Shown here piece by piece: positions 20,401 to 27,933 of a stretch of DNA of 37,751 bases. Source of the DNA: a virus. Both the position numbers and the translations under genes were made by a program. The notes below the pieces were generated by a model. The model did not search any database, had not been told where the DNA came from, and saw only the letters and a list, made by a program, of their open reading frames with translations. Numbering within the stretch: the stretch's first letter is position 1; each line of letters starts with the position of its first letter. The stretch is from the IMG/VR virus record IMGVR_UViG_3300046087_000028, positions 1 through 37,751 of that record; one strand, 5' to 3'.

Positions 20401-20518
20401 GGTGTTTGACCGCATAGCCAAAGAGAAGCTCGTTATGCGTGACATGCCACTACCCGGCGCAGATTACTACAAGCAACAACTAGATGAGGCGCTGAAAGCA
20501 AAATGGGAATCCAAGTAA
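17453..20518 (+). CDS. Large internal virion protein, probably ejected
   Basis: The 1021-residue, mainly helical protein has no catalytic motif that I recognise. It contains an LPG-rich middle and a segment near residues 540-760 (MFAGQYGGVRGA; APFSSWAMQNLPLQL; FHGDFDPRWGS) of the kind seen in the C-terminal parts of very large polyvalent or internal virion proteins of podoviruses. It is 12 bases downstream of the preceding giant gene, with TAGGATAA before the ATG. Its 3' end overlaps the fibre gene by 16 bases. Together with its two upstream neighbours it probably makes the internal core; the individual role is unknown. Confidence 0.62.
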   Translation: MVYCAPNPTNNVAPPNRAVVWDAATLTTIKKRAADRAKALKALALSTPNNRASQTAMAVQEYWESIVFDSGKLANLQPNKQAGAAQWLADNLGQRIGQVADVREPLLNVRRQVDGNLREAGIYNMMGAHAAFVDAVKATGVKLDAVDLERFIEEGLTPQRLAVYGNSPIQQAELLSRYNNFTADMLGKGFDQQQLTDLLDKANGIMSHWDEMRAISLSTGKDVSEMVNIGYKPRIFTEQAESMLQAAGALDDFVSKSRGTWVYLAEDHAVASKLLGVTPAELTNFVAAPGQFAEFLSKNVSDDQLDLLIDSGILSKIPMLGSDVAEYLTLKYKIPLTSAEVFIHDPVAASSGLIRKMERGAQESAMFKYASTEGIKAGWAVTPDVAASNSVYSKFVPLSSVTNRASDTAFVHPTVAANMLGLLRIAASPAEMSKASLALKWLRSNFSKQALGNPIGLSVYLSGQILSGMGSTVGRGAGLTDYFTSLMDISLLTTKGLAAFDNVKPFRMLDNGPVTHREFVARTLRMFSHDILPGIDVSGTGSGLLDFKQLSPAYARKQLTAVMFAGQYGGVRGAAGEAGKALQQKADALFLPGLRLASMIDMAGQLAVARGKATLGYGSSKSAVKQADQMLFGWDNTRFSTWEEVSGEVKAAFPMFDDVGNIPRAVSSVAPFSSWAMQNLPLQLRDMLRQPSKWHNYARMTAMWNDSRMGSDTLEAGGMQDWERDKYGLVLHNDPASKQTTMLFHGDFDPRWGSLTWVMSLGPDSSASAKRNDLNGSAQQKRVNALISKTMFAGAYKAISGIDPLTGVKRDDSPIEFEQFGGMNMPPVVASLLSMMPVLAAADRLPIISGTQALLDPRTNAVIKPAVDGWLGNQGKLRPKQLEGIDATLQVLGGRVRVVDRLANMKMTWRDTERLLGTLTKEQSVSQQKLAADLAAGHVKEDSDSYRRRVGAINQMTDAVLQINMDLGRIERWAEANNLPSSEVFDRIAKEKLVMRDMPLPGADYYKQQLDEALKAKWESK

Positions 20519-22620
20519 CACGCACCGGTACGGGCTGGACAGTTGACGTAACAGCGTTAGCGCTCGTGCCTGACACACTCGAAAAAGACTTTATTGTGTT
20601 GGCAGCTAACGTCGAGCAACCGCTAGCGTCGTACACAAAGACATCAGCTACAGTTCTAACTTATGTTGGGGTAGCACTCGCAGCCAACACTGTGCTGACG
20701 CTGTATCGCTACGGGTTACGCGATGTTGACCAGTTATTTTACGGCGAAGTTACATCACAGCTCGGCATGAACAAACGGCTGACGCAAATAGAACGGGCAC
20801 TAGACGACTTACGTGAGATTAAGCAATCACTTTGGGGTGGGGCACTCGCAGGCGATACAGCTGTAGCTGCTCACGTTGCGTTGGCTGATCCCCACACACA
20901 GTACCGACTAAAGACAGCCAGCATCCTAGGCTCTGACGTTACTGGGGTACTGTCTGACAGCGTAGTACCAGCTTCTATTGCGCGTGACAGCGAAGTAACT
21001 GCTGCTGTTGCTGCTCACGTTGCATTAGCTGACCCGCACCCTGTTTATACTACAGCGGCAGAGCTAACTACGGCACTTGCAAATTACCTACCAACGTCAC
21101 AGAAGAGCGCCGCTAACGGGATAGCACCACTTGACGTAACTAGTAAGCTACCCGCAATTAACAGCCGTCCATCGTTAGCTGCTTTTGCCCCAACTACAGG
21201 TACCTGGTCTTTTACTTGGGCAGACGGTACGATACAAACAATCGACACACCTGCTGAACTTGTTTTTCAGTCGGTTAACTACAACTCTGCTACGAAGCAG
21301 GTTACTTTTACTTTAGTTGGGGGTGCTACTACGTCGTTTTCGTTGAATGATCTCGTGGACCTGCCCGAAGTACAAGTTGCGACTGCCGCCCCTGTCGCTG
21401 CCCCAACTACAGGACAGCGTATTTACCTTCGTAGCGACAACGGTGACTACTACGTCTCTAACGGCACAGCTTGGACGGGTCCGTTTCTTGCAATGCTACC
21501 TGCTGAACGTGCACAGCTCGCAGCGCTACCGGCAGCGTTAGATACGAAGCAGCCGATTGACGCTGACTTAACAGCTATCGCTGGTATCACTACACTGGGG
21601 GTGTTAAACAGGACGGCAGCCGACACGTTCAACACACTTGCTGTAGGTGTCACTGGGGCGCAGCTACTAGCCGCTTCTAATGCAGCCGCAGCGTTATCAC
21701 TTGTCGGCATCCCGCTAGTAGGCAACGTTAAACTGCAGCTAACAGCAAGCAACGGTTTGTCTATAGTAACTCCTGCTGCGTCAACTGGTGTCAACTGGAC
21801 AGCGATAGGCAACCAAGCTGCTGCTAACAACACAACTGGTGCAGCGTTTATTGCTATCGGCGACAACGCTGGCGCTAACAACTTAACAGGTGGGGCATGG
21901 ACTGCTATAGGACAGTTTGCAGGTACTAACGCAAAGGGTTCTTACTGGACAGCTATCGGACAGTATGCTGGTTTCCAATGCATCGGTGACTACTGGTTGG
22001 CTATCGGTACGTCAGCAGGATACAGTACAACTACAGCAGCAAATTGGCTAGCATTCGGTCTTAACTCCGGTTACAGCAACGTATCAGGGTTTAATTGGCA
22101 AGCTATCGGTGTTGCAGCAGGCTACAATAATATTTCAGGTAGTAACTGGCTGGCGCAGGGCTTTGCAGCAGGTTACAGCAATACTACAGGTAACGACTGG
22201 ATTGCGCAGGGATTATACGCCGGGTACTACAACACTACTGGTAGCGATTGGCTAGCAGTTGGTTCTAACGCTTCAGGCAACAATACTACCGGTAGCAAGT
22301 GGTTAGCAATTGGTACATTTGCTGGGTACGACTCAACTACAGGAAGTAACAACATTTTTATCGGTTATAACGCAGGTCGGGGTGTAATTACAGGCAATGG
22401 TAATGTAGTAATCGGTGCTAACTCAACTGGCAACTTACCAACGCTAACAAATACGGTATTGTTAACATCTGGTGATGGAGTTGCTAAGCTAACTGCTGAC
22501 GCTACAGGCTGCCGCATCGGTAATAACAACGCTGACAGTAAGCTAAAGCTAATTTCCCCCAACGGTACTGTTTACCGCGTGTCTGTTACTGATGCTGGCG
22601 TACTAACTATCACCGTCTAA
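20503..22620 (+). CDS. Tail fibre protein with T7 gp17-like N-terminus
   Basis: It is the host-binding fibre. The first 110 residues (VTRTGTGWTVDV, then YRYGLRDVDQLFYGEV, TQIERALDDLREIKQSLWGG) match the pattern of the T7 gp17 virion-attachment domain and its following coiled coil. Two HVALADPH segments follow (residues about 128 and 170), as found in phage fibre shafts. Residues 431-638 are a run of 17-residue repeats (see separate entry), then a short C-terminal cap ending LTITV. No intramolecular chaperone or enzymatic motif is seen. The start lies inside the end of the previous gene. Confidence 0.85.
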   Translation: MGIQVTRTGTGWTVDVTALALVPDTLEKDFIVLAANVEQPLASYTKTSATVLTYVGVALAANTVLTLYRYGLRDVDQLFYGEVTSQLGMNKRLTQIERALDDLREIKQSLWGGALAGDTAVAAHVALADPHTQYRLKTASILGSDVTGVLSDSVVPASIARDSEVTAAVAAHVALADPHPVYTTAAELTTALANYLPTSQKSAANGIAPLDVTSKLPAINSRPSLAAFAPTTGTWSFTWADGTIQTIDTPAELVFQSVNYNSATKQVTFTLVGGATTSFSLNDLVDLPEVQVATAAPVAAPTTGQRIYLRSDNGDYYVSNGTAWTGPFLAMLPAERAQLAALPAALDTKQPIDADLTAIAGITTLGVLNRTAADTFNTLAVGVTGAQLLAASNAAAALSLVGIPLVGNVKLQLTASNGLSIVTPAASTGVNWTAIGNQAAANNTTGAAFIAIGDNAGANNLTGGAWTAIGQFAGTNAKGSYWTAIGQYAGFQCIGDYWLAIGTSAGYSTTTAANWLAFGLNSGYSNVSGFNWQAIGVAAGYNNISGSNWLAQGFAAGYSNTTGNDWIAQGLYAGYYNTTGSDWLAVGSNASGNNTTGSKWLAIGTFAGYDSTTGSNNIFIGYNAGRGVITGNGNVVIGANSTGNLPTLTNTVLLTSGDGVAKLTADATGCRIGNNNADSKLKLISPNGTVYRVSVTDAGVLTITV
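21793..22416 (+). repeat. 17-residue repeats in the fibre tip
   Basis: About twelve consecutive units follow the pattern (N/Y/D)WxAIGxxAGxxNTTGx, with a constant Trp or aromatic residue, an AIG-type strand and a TTG turn. Such repeats suggest a trimeric beta-roll or beta-helix similar in style to adhesin head repeats (inference). Unit sequences diverge at the base level, so this is an old expansion. Confidence 0.8.
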
Positions 22621-22667
22621 CCCGCCACCTGGGCGTTAAACAGACTAACAACTACTTACGAGGCGCT

Positions 22668-23144
22668 ATGTTTGACAATTACTTTCTATTGTTTACGCTT
22701 GACTGCTACCAGACTGACTCGCTGATTGCTGGGCGCTTGCTGCTGATGAACGGACCACACATCGTTGAACGGTTTATCGCAACTAGCGGCTTACCTGGCT
22801 TTCAGTTCAGTGGTTCTTACTCGCTGACGGCACGCGGACCTATTCCACGTCCTGACGTTGCAGGCTTGCCGTACTACGCAGTGACAACAGCAGCCGACTA
22901 CGTTACTGCTGAAGAACAACCCGGTATCGCTGGTAACTTCTATGCTGTAACACCTGACGAAGTACATCTTAACGGCGTAACGCGCGGCTTGTTTGGCATC
23001 CACCGTGACGCTAACGTACCTGGTACTAACGGTTGCATTGGCTTGCTAACAGCTAACGGCTGGGATGCTTTCCAAGCGCACATGTTGAAGCTACATGATG
23101 CAGGTGTTCAGTCACTACCGTTGCAAGTTGACTACTCACTGTAA
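22668..23144 (+). CDS. L,D-transpeptidase-fold protein, candidate endolysin
   Basis: The protein has 158 residues without a clear signal peptide. It shows TARGPIPRP near residues 54-62 and a catalytic-like stretch GIHRDANVPGTNGCIGL with H112 and C123, matching the H...G-x-x-GC-[IV] signature of YkuD-type L,D-transpeptidases and of the related DUF2778/Tlde1 enzymes. Those enzymes cleave or rearrange peptidoglycan peptides using Cys. Its place at the end of the late operon, after the fibre, and the absence of any other lysin gene suggest it is the lysis enzyme. Virion or superinfection roles are also possible. ACGAGGCG precedes the ATG. No holin is recognised nearby. Confidence 0.68.
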   Translation: MFDNYFLLFTLDCYQTDSLIAGRLLLMNGPHIVERFIATSGLPGFQFSGSYSLTARGPIPRPDVAGLPYYAVTTAADYVTAEEQPGIAGNFYAVTPDEVHLNGVTRGLFGIHRDANVPGTNGCIGLLTANGWDAFQAHMLKLHDAGVQSLPLQVDYSL

Positions 23145-23248
23145 CAACTCGCATCTACGTAATACTACTGACAGCTACTCTGCTACGCTGCTACTCTACT
23201 TTATTTGTGGGGCAGTATTGTGGGGTAGCTTTTGTTACGTCTAGCGTG

Positions 23249-23433
23249 TAGTACACCTGTACGCTACTGATCAAGTGCTGCTACTGGACTGTTGGCTAGC
23301 GTGATCGTACGTCGCCTACAAGGGGTCTACAAGGGGTCTACAAGGCACGCGGATAACTAGCCGGTACGTTTGTATGGTTAGCTACTAGCTGCTGTTACAG
23401 GGGCAGTGTGATCGTGCGCATACAGGTGTACTA
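23249..23433. repeat. Dyad-bounded intergenic element, copy E3
   Basis: Left arm 23250-23275 and right arm 23410-23432 pair over most of their length. They contain GTACACCTGTAC and ATACAGGTGTAC, and GATC occurs three times (23269, 23303, 23410). The interior has a short tandem GGGGTCTACAA and the shared core CAAGGCACGC. It lies between convergent operons, 105 bases after the lysin gene and just before the terminator. TACTACTATATAAG after the right arm looks like a -10 region. Confidence 0.85.
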
Positions 23434-23448
23434 CTATATAAGCAGCAT

Positions 23449-23495
23449 AAAGCCCCCTGGCAACTTACCACGCGGTAGGTCATCAGGGGGCTTTT
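23449..23495. terminator. Bidirectional intrinsic terminator between convergent operons
   Basis: AAAGCCCCCTG (23449-23459) pairs with CAGGGGGCTTTT (23484-23495), flanked by A and T tracts on the two sides, so it can stop both the rightward late transcript and the leftward early transcript. A TACC/GGTA inner hairpin sits in the 24-base loop. The minus-strand nuclease gene ends at 23500. Confidence 0.9.
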
Positions 23496-23499
23496 GTCG

Positions 23500-24408
23500 T
23501 TAATGTACCCCAGGGTTAATGTTTGCGCCGTCGTCTGTGCCTGCTACCGCGCGGTAACTTAACGGCTGTCTGTCAGCACGCTGGGCAACCAGCTCAGAGA
23601 ACCTCTCGATGATGTCGTCTGTGTCGCGTACCTGCCACCAGTTATCGTTACACTCGTACAAGTAGTTAGTCCACTTAGTCATCGTCATTGTCGTGGGTAG
23701 CTTACCCCCAATAACAGGAGGTGGTTGTACTACTCGCAGCAACCCAACAATATCGTAGTCGCTAACTGCTGCAAGCCTCGGGACAACCGTAGCGTACCGT
23801 GCAACGCGGCTTTCAATGACGTGTTCAGATATCCGCATCAGCGTAAACTGGTTTGTCCCCCTGTTGAACACCAGAAACGCAGGCACCACAGTTGCTGCAC
23901 TGCCTTCAGATGCTAACCGCTGCCGGTACGTATCCGTGTAGAACGCTAGCTGCGACAGATAACCGTAGTCGTCTGTCGGTTCGTTGCGGAACTTAGTCGC
24001 TAAGTGCGGGGCCATCGACTTGCATTCGATAACAACGTGGTCGTCACCTTGCTGCACAACAAAATCAGCGTGACCTGCTATGCCGTGTGCAGTTAGCCGC
24101 TCCTCCTGTAAGAACTCGATGGCTGCCAGTGACAGCGTTTCGGCGGCTACTTGCTGAATCAGCATACCGTTAACCATCGACAACACTCCGCCCGCAGTGA
24201 ACGAACGCTTACCACCGTACCAGCGTTCGACGGCCTGTAAAATAAACGGCCTGCCAATTTTACTAGCACGGTAGTGTACGTCCCCACTATCAACGTAAGC
24301 TGGGGCACTGACAACACGCTGCATGATGCGGTCGTAATACTCGTCAGGTACGTTGCGCTGGCCTGACAACTTAAAGAACTCAGCTAGCTGCTCAAAGAAC
24401 TCACTCAT
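23500..24408 (-). CDS. PD-(D/E)XK (RecB/Cas4-like) nuclease
   Basis: This 302-residue protein is probably the phage exonuclease that degrades host DNA or processes replication ends. It has the fold's core: HYRASKIGRP near residue 45 (motif I region), GHADF with D115, E128-C-K130, and Q153-L-A-F-Y157, the QxxxY motif of the RecB/Cas4 branch. No four-Cys cluster of a Cas4 iron-sulphur site is visible. It is the last gene of the leftward operon and its start overlaps the HTH gene by 8 bases, with GGAAAG upstream of the ATG. It may take the place of T7 gp6 exonuclease (inference). Confidence 0.85.
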   Translation of the reverse strand: MSEFFEQLAEFFKLSGQRNVPDEYYDRIMQRVVSAPAYVDSGDVHYRASKIGRPFILQAVERWYGGKRSFTAGGVLSMVNGMLIQQVAAETLSLAAIEFLQEERLTAHGIAGHADFVVQQGDDHVVIECKSMAPHLATKFRNEPTDDYGYLSQLAFYTDTYRQRLASEGSAATVVPAFLVFNRGTNQFTLMRISEHVIESRVARYATVVPRLAAVSDYDIVGLLRVVQPPPVIGGKLPTTMTMTKWTNYLYECNDNWWQVRDTDDIIERFSELVAQRADRQPLSYRAVAGTDDGANINPGVH

Positions 24409-24733
24409 TGTCGCTTTCCTCGTCGTCGTAACAGTCGAAGTCGTCGTCGTCGCTACTCGTGAGGTAGTTGTCGATTACCTCAGCAATGATTTCCTCAGCG
24501 ATGCTATCGAGTATTGCGTTTTGCTCTTCTTCTGTTAGTTGGGGCAGCGGGTCGCCTTGCGTATAGTCTGGTTCGTTGGGTGTGGCCACGTTGTAAACTC
24601 CTCTGTGTATTTTGCTGATGGTTGATTGCGAGATGCCTGTTCGCCGTGCGATAGCTGACTGCGATTCGTTAGCGGCTAACGCGTTACGTATCAGCGCGAC
24701 ATCTACGGGATGTATCGGTGTCCTGCCTACCAC
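24401..24733 (-). CDS. Small helix-turn-helix DNA-binding protein with acidic tail
   Basis: The protein has 110 residues. Residues about 4-46 form an invertase/resolvase-type HTH (SQSAIARRTGISQSTISKIH), and the last 20 residues are almost all Asp, Glu and Ser. It begins with GTG overlapping the upstream stop. It is the only clear sequence-specific DNA-binding candidate here, so it might bind the repeated GTACA-NN-TGTAC sites (inference without direct support). The acidic tail could mimic DNA or contact polymerase. Confidence 0.75.
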   Translation of the reverse strand: MVGRTPIHPVDVALIRNALAANESQSAIARRTGISQSTISKIHRGVYNVATPNEPDYTQGDPLPQLTEEEQNAILDSIAEEIIAEVIDNYLTSSDDDDFDCYDDEESDNE

Positions 24734-25056
24734 GGGAGTACCTGCCCGTCAGGTAACGTAACTGGAGGCTTGTCAACTGGCGTCGCTGGCTCGCTAGCCG
24801 TAGTGCTCTTAACTGTGATGGCACCTTCGTGTACGTACCGTGGGTCTCTCGCGGGCCACAGCGCCACATCAAGAAACATAACTGACTCGCCACTAGCAGT
24901 CAAGTGCGCAGCTAGCGCGCTGATACTGTCAGCGTCAACAGCAACAAAACCGTTTAACACAGGTGCTCGTGGGTTTTTGCTGTGGGGTTCTCGTGTCTTA
25001 AGCGTCATACGTAACGCAGGTAGTTCGTAACTCAGCGGTAAGAAATCGTTTGACAT
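24727..25056 (-). CDS. Hypothetical protein
   Basis: I do not recognise this 109-residue protein. ATG 25056 is chosen because AGAGAG lies 10-15 bases before it; an upstream start would run through the 25087-25111 hairpin side. The middle reads as an alternating strand/helix segment with VNGFVAVDADSISALAAHL, and the C-terminus is Thr/Pro-rich. Its end overlaps the HTH gene start by 7 bases, so the two are probably translated together, between the SSB-like and nuclease genes. Confidence 0.7.
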   Translation of the reverse strand: MSNDFLPLSYELPALRMTLKTREPHSKNPRAPVLNGFVAVDADSISALAAHLTASGESVMFLDVALWPARDPRYVHEGAITVKSTTASEPATPVDKPPVTLPDGQVLPW

Positions 25057-25086
25057 GTTGCGTCTCTCTGATGGTGAGTGGTATCG

Positions 25087-25111
25087 CCCCACAAATAAGT
25101 TAGATGTGGGG
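25087..25111. other. Intergenic hairpin formed by the CCCCACA motif
   Basis: CCCCACA (25087-25093) pairs perfectly with TGTGGGG (25105-25111) around an 11-base loop. The loop side completes one copy of the CCCCACAAATAA motif. No T-tract follows on either strand. It separates the SSB-like gene end from the 109-residue gene start and may be a processing or attenuation structure (inference). Confidence 0.55.
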
Positions 25112-25121
25112 CAGTGAACAA

Positions 25122-25679
25122 TTACATTACGTCAGGCAGCGCTTCTGCAACATCCGGAGATGCTTCACGCTTCTCGAATGCAAACTTAGCTAACGACGGC
25201 AACTCTTCGTGAATGATAGCAGCGTAACCTTCCTGCTCTGCGCCCGGTTTGACAGGTGTTGGCACCGTAGTGTACTTTGTCTTTAGCGCCTTGCCGATAC
25301 GACTAACACGAAAGCCGTTAGTACCGTTATTAAACGTATAGTCGCCAGTCGTAGCCAACTCTACAATTTGTCGTTGCACGCTAACCTGTGTAACTTCTAG
25401 CAGCTTTACTTCTTGTGTGTCAAGGTCGTATACGTTAAACAACAAGAACTTCTTAACGCTATCACCTTCTTTGATACCGGGTGTGTCATCGAATGGCGTC
25501 GCTGAACGGTGACACTTCTTGTCTTCTGTCCAGTAAAGTTGCCCGCTGATGGCTCGACCCAGCGGTACGAACCGAATGCTTGCACCGTCTTCGGGCATCT
25601 TGAGGAAGTCACCGCCACCTGCTGCTGCTGGCTCAAAGCCTACGGGTAGGAAACCAAAGTCTGTTGCTGCGTTAGTCAT
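25122..25679 (-). CDS. Probable single-stranded DNA-binding protein
   Basis: The protein has 185 residues. The N-terminus GGDFLKMPEDGASIRFVPLG followed by GQLYWTEDKKCHRS resembles phage SSB families that open with a 'fLKl.dG.s.rf' strand and a conserved Trp. A beta-rich middle follows (KFLLFNVYDLDT) and the C-terminus is acidic (SPDVAEALPDVM), as in proteins that recruit polymerase. Its place just downstream of DNA polymerase fits a replication role. ATG 25679 is chosen: it lies 17 bases after an ACACCCAAAATAA leader motif, with no clear Shine-Dalgarno. The call is by pattern, not by a diagnostic motif. Confidence 0.6.
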   Translation of the reverse strand: MTNAATDFGFLPVGFEPAAAGGGDFLKMPEDGASIRFVPLGRAISGQLYWTEDKKCHRSATPFDDTPGIKEGDSVKKFLLFNVYDLDTQEVKLLEVTQVSVQRQIVELATTGDYTFNNGTNGFRVSRIGKALKTKYTTVPTPVKPGAEQEGYAAIIHEELPSLAKFAFEKREASPDVAEALPDVM

Positions 25680-25744
25680 GTTGTGTCTCACGTTATTTTG
25701 GGTGTATTGCTAGCTGTGTCTTTACGGCGCACAGATTCCGAGGG

Positions 25745-26014
25745 CTAGACGTTACGTAGCTGGTCGTACATTGTTAGCGCTGTCTCGCCTTTGAAGTAGC
25801 GTGGTCGTGTGTCGCCTCTGACAAGTATATTAATAGCGTGTCGCTTATCTTCGCTGCTACTCGGCACCCACTGGTAATCGATAATGTCACTAATGCGTAT
25901 GCCGCAATATGCTGTCTCGCCAGTCGTAGCGTTAAAGTGTGTGTAAATTAAATACGCACTTTGTACTCGTACATCTGATTGATATGCTACGTCGTTTCTG
26001 ATTACTATTGACAT
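25745..26014 (-). CDS. Hypothetical 89-residue protein
   Basis: This small protein of unknown function has alternating short beta strands (YLIYTHFN; TAYCGIRIS; HAINILVRG). No motif is recognised. It lies 20 bases downstream of the DNA polymerase gene and 65 bases upstream of the SSB-like gene, within the replication operon. Its leader reads CTACCCCACAATAACACC directly before ATG, with no Shine-Dalgarno, one of the clearest examples of that recurrent leader motif. Confidence 0.7.
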   Translation of the reverse strand: MSIVIRNDVAYQSDVRVQSAYLIYTHFNATTGETAYCGIRISDIIDYQWVPSSSEDKRHAINILVRGDTRPRYFKGETALTMYDQLRNV

Positions 26015-26034
26015 GGTGTTATTGTGGGGTAGGT

Positions 26035-27933
26035 TTATACTTTGTCGGCCCAGCTTTTGCAGGCGCTGAACGATGCTCTCACTGGTACGCCGCCTTTCGG
26101 TGTGGGTATAGTGTACGAGCAGAACACCTCGTTGACAGCAGCGAGTACTTGGTCAGCTTCTGCATCAGGTACGAAGAAGTGCGCTTCGTCGTGCACTGTA
26201 GCTGCTACCCAGCCACCTGCTTGATGGACAATAGGCAGCGACAGGTTAAGCAGATGCGCAAATATTGAGAAGCACCCTGTTTGCATCAATGCGTTGAACG
26301 ACTTGCGTTCTGCTGACGACCGCTCGAAACGTTCCTTGCTGTTAAGCTCGGGGTAGAAGCCGCGTGTGCCCGTCGAATCGTACAAGAAGCCATCGTTACG
26401 TGCCTTACCGTGGTGCATCACAGGCTTAACACTACGTGGGGTACGCGCAGTAGCCCACACTTTTTGCTTCAGCTTATTAATTGTGGTGCGGTTATCTACT
26501 ACGTTGAGAATCTCGATAGCTTCTGATAGCGACACCCCCAAAGTAAGTGCTAGCCGCAGTGCCTTAGCGCCGTAGCTGCTAGCGAAGATGCCGTTTTTAG
26601 CGATGGCACGCTTAGCCTTCCACTCGGGGTCTGACTCGTCAATGTCAAACCAGTTAGCGGTGTTGGTACTATGGTGGTCAAGCCCAGCACGGGCACCATC
26701 AGCCATGTCGCTATCGTCGTTGACTATCTCAAGGTACGCTGCTAAGATACACAACTCAATCTGAGCAAGGTCACCAATCAACAGCGTGTAACCAGGTGGC
26801 GCGGCGAAGCAACTACGTACCCGTTTGCCCCACACCTTATTACGCACAGATAGGTTCTGACAATTCGGGGCGCTGCTTGTCAGTCTGTGCGACACTGCCC
26901 CGCATTGAAACCAGTTACCGTAGAGTGCACCAGTCTTGATGTCTACCACCTTGAGCAGTGTGGTCAACTGCGTGAGTATGCCCTCGCAACTCTTGAGGTC
27001 GGCCAGCTCGACGATAAGGTTCTTTAGCTTACCGTCTGGCAGCGTGGCAATCGAGTAGCGCAGCGTAGCTTGCGAAGTCTTCGGGCGGTTAGTCTTGTAG
27101 TCACGTTCTGTTGGCTCCCACCCGTTAGCCATCAGTAACGAGTTAACATCGTTAGGTGACTTTATGTTGGGGCAGTGCCGCTTGTCACCCTCTATCTGGT
27201 AGTCTCGCAGCTCTTTGTCCCACTTAATTTTGGCAACACTTGGGTACTTGCTGTAGAACGCGTTGAGTTTTACTTCTTGCGCTGCCAGCAACTCGTACAT
27301 CAAGGTGATAAGCGCCTGCCTGTCAACGAACATGCCACGTTGCATCGACATCATCACCTCGACAAACGGTAAGTGCACTGTCAAGAAGCTGCCACGCAAC
27401 CTCTCGTCTGCAAGTAGATGCATCTCACCTGCTTGCCACAGTAACCAACAGATGCGCGTGTCTTGTAGGCAGTACGTGTGCATCGCTTCGTTGTACGGTA
27501 CGTGCCAGATGTCTGACTTGTCAGCGTCTTTGTTACCCGAAGGTGTGAACAACCCAGCGTCAACAAGGTCTTGCATGTAGTCACCCTTCTGTACGTCGAA
27601 GCGCTTACCCAAGTTGTCGAGCGAATAGCTACCTAACGTGGGGTTGACTTTGTGCCACAACACCTGGGTGCAAATGTACTGGCCTTCGTTGATACGTAAC
27701 CCGAAGCCACGAAGCACAGCAACATCGTAGCCTGCGTTGTGGAATGCTAGCACCCACCCACTGTCAACCATGTCTTGCAGCTTGCACAGAACGGTGTCGT
27801 GCCCCACAATAACTTCTTGCGTATCGCTGTTGTACAGGCCGCAACAGTGTATCTTCGTAACCGTACGCTGTAGCCCGTCAGTCTCTAAGTCGGCAGCGAT
27901 AACGCGTAGCTCGTCTAACGGAGTAGTAATCAT
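26035..27933 (-). CDS. Family A DNA polymerase with 3'-5' exonuclease
   Basis: This is the replicative polymerase, 632 residues (T7 gp5 has 704). Exonuclease motifs: D15-L-E17, HN66xxxD70, and YCLQD. Polymerase motif A is D388-LAQIE393, motif B is K446-x3-F450-x3-YG (AKNGIFASSYG), and motif C is VH581-D582-E583. In motif A the usual Arg after IEL is Cys, and a Leu follows the catalytic Asp where a Tyr or Phe is common. An intact DxE suggests active proofreading. The ATG overlaps the upstream stop (ATGA). Thioredoxin-loop presence could not be judged by eye. Confidence 0.95.
   Translation of the reverse strand: MITTPLDELRVIAADLETDGLQRTVTKIHCCGLYNSDTQEVIVGHDTVLCKLQDMVDSGWVLAFHNAGYDVAVLRGFGLRINEGQYICTQVLWHKVNPTLGSYSLDNLGKRFDVQKGDYMQDLVDAGLFTPSGNKDADKSDIWHVPYNEAMHTYCLQDTRICWLLWQAGEMHLLADERLRGSFLTVHLPFVEVMMSMQRGMFVDRQALITLMYELLAAQEVKLNAFYSKYPSVAKIKWDKELRDYQIEGDKRHCPNIKSPNDVNSLLMANGWEPTERDYKTNRPKTSQATLRYSIATLPDGKLKNLIVELADLKSCEGILTQLTTLLKVVDIKTGALYGNWFQCGAVSHRLTSSAPNCQNLSVRNKVWGKRVRSCFAAPPGYTLLIGDLAQIELCILAAYLEIVNDDSDMADGARAGLDHHSTNTANWFDIDESDPEWKAKRAIAKNGIFASSYGAKALRLALTLGVSLSEAIEILNVVDNRTTINKLKQKVWATARTPRSVKPVMHHGKARNDGFLYDSTGTRGFYPELNSKERFERSSAERKSFNALMQTGCFSIFAHLLNLSLPIVHQAGGWVAATVHDEAHFFVPDAEADQVLAAVNEVFCSYTIPTPKGGVPVRASFSACKSWADKV

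Noticed and set aside
23449-23495. Attachment site for integration
   Set aside because: It is better explained as a terminator, and no integrase or excisionase is present.
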